Source: Isoetes taiwanensis (lineage: Eukaryota > Streptophyta > Lycopodiopsida > Isoetales > Isoetaceae). Taken from it: a stretch of DNA of 64,000 bases. Below the pieces are notes generated by a model. That model was not told the origin of the DNA, ran no database searches, and worked only from the letters and a program-made list of their open reading frames with translations. The stretch is taken from NCBI GenBank assembly GCA_021234155.1, contig JAJEKV010000031.1, forward strand, positions 2,821,055 to 2,885,054, given 5' to 3'. Within the stretch, counting starts at the first letter, position 1; each line of letters starts with the position of its first letter. A program made the translations under genes and the position numbers. Of this stretch, positions 63,006-64,000 are shown one piece after another.

Positions 63006-64000
63006 ATGGTTAATCGCATCCAGAACAGACTTCCACCACCTTTTGTGGCACCGAGTTCCTCTACTTCAGAGGAAACGCCCAATGGGCATGTGTTTTTGCC
63101 TGGTGCCCAGGATTCCTCATCTCCTGCCTCTACAACATCCTTGTTACTCCTTGAAGATTTTCCAAGTCCATCACATAGTAGACTGCACCACCTTTCCAAC
63201 CCTCCCCGAGCCCTTTCAAGTGTAGGTTGCCTTCTCCCTTCGTTCCATCTCCACTGTACCGCGAGGGGCTACCACCTCCTTTTTACCATCACCGGAAGCT
63301 GCAGGATCTTTGCAAAGACGACAGATGTCTCGACAAAGACTGCCCCCACTATTTGTAGCAGGAACAAGTACAAGGTCTGCAACACGCCCACAAGAATGTG
63401 AAATTCTCCATGACTTTTCTCACCATGACTTGTGCACAAATGAAGACGCTGTTGTAGGCAATGTAGGGTCCCCACCTCCTCCCATAAATGTTGTGACACA
63501 CGGGGTTTGCGTAATTTCAGACAAAGAATAAGAGCAATGTTTGACACGACACCTAGCCAATACAATCAAGCAACATCATCCTATGGCCCATCACCTACAT
63601 TTAACACTGTCCCTCCGAATTTTCCTGCTTGTGTCCACGTGGTTTATTTTTCTCCAGAAACACACCACTAAGAGAAGAGGAGGTCACTCCTAGAGTGGAA
63701 CTCTCATCAGAGGATGAAGACCCTGACAAGGAACAACGAGATTATATGTTCTCTAACCAATCTTCTAAGAAATTCAAAGTAGATTTCAGCTTGAGAGCAT
63801 GTTCTTTCGTAAGAAGAAGAAATCTGATGGACGAGCAGAAAATGAGAAAAATTCTCAGAGCTACATGCTGTTCGTTGGGATGCATTAGCAAATTCAACAT
63901 GGCTAAACTTCGTGCAATTAGAGACCATTACAGTTCTATGACAATTTCAGAACAGAATGCCTACTTGGCTTATCATGTAAGACCAGACAGGCACAACTTC
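63006..64000 (+). CDS. Divergent gene start, transposon-like Cys motif, runs off the window
   Basis: The first frame starts MVNRIQNRLPPPFVAPSSST; a second (63325) starts MSRQRLPPLFVAGTSTRSAT, similar in its opening. A third open stretch from acceptor TTTTCTCCAG (63657) to the window end encodes EEEVTPRVELSSEDEDPDKE, then RACSFVRRRNLMDEQKMRKI, TCCSLGCISKFNMAKLRAIR and YSSMTISEQNAYLAYHVRP. A CC-x2-GC-x3-F-x4-L-x2-IR pattern followed by a short helix resembles the N-terminal Cys region of large transposon-encoded proteins in plants and animals; the family cannot be named here. Exon linkage in 63140-63657 is unresolved. Confidence 0.5.

Overview
The window looks like nuclear DNA of a land plant (streptophyte) with a large, repeat-rich genome. 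The evidence is recognisable plant gene pieces with spliceosomal introns (CIPK kinase, exocyst SEC5, phenylalanine ammonia-lyase, GH17 glucanase, isoleucyl-tRNA synthetase, histidinol dehydrogenase, a PPR protein, a DUF716/TMEM45 protein) embedded in plant-type Helitron, LINE, Ty3 chromovirus, Ty1/copia and CACTA elements. Nothing seen fixes the lineage. A seed-free plant is a guess, resting mainly on the unusual methyltransferase gene at the right end.

Layout: 0.4-5.3 kb, decayed Helitron (minus) with Rep and Pif1-type helicase, containing a motif like a group II intron domain V. 6-8.25 kb, decayed LINE (plus). 8.4-9.5 kb, CIPK and SEC5 exon fragments. 9.8-10.2 kb, two tRNA-type SINE heads. 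10.2-12.3 kb, an LTR end with an unrecognised ORF of about 500 codons. 12.5-19.5 kb, PAL, GH17 and IleRS fragments, part of it in a direct tandem duplication of about 3.3 kb. 19,015-32,012, a complete-length Ty3/gypsy chromovirus (minus) with 1.5-kb LTRs and 5-bp target duplication CTTGC, nested in the reverse transcriptase of an older copia element whose remainder follows to 33.7 kb. 35.0-36.9 kb, two large inverted repeats, one made of an aspartic protease fragment. 37.2-45.5 kb, a CACTA (Tnp2) transposase gene split by a copia element at 38,661-43,560 with target duplication CTTAG. 45.6-58.6 kb, decayed LTR pieces, foldback elements, a cluster of HDH/PPR/DUF716 fragments, a solo LTR and a 1-kb dispersed duplication.

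The most interesting part is 59.1-64 kb. An intron-bearing minus-strand gene encodes a ParB-like domain followed by a beta-class (catalytic motif before AdoMet motif) N4/N6 DNA methyltransferase, a bacterial or phage-type architecture. The open part from Met61697 splices in phase over five exons to 674 codons, while the N-terminal extension shows frame breaks. Four of its five introns and its upstream region carry at least 13 copies of a palindrome with core TATTCCRGAATA, some extended to perfect palindromes of 32-34 bp. I saw this motif nowhere else in the window. Head to head with it, on the plus strand, is the start of another gene with a Cys-rich N-terminal segment resembling transposon-encoded proteins, which runs off the edge. 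Together these could be a mobile or formerly mobile module pairing a DNA-modifying enzyme with its own palindromic sites; that linkage is inference.
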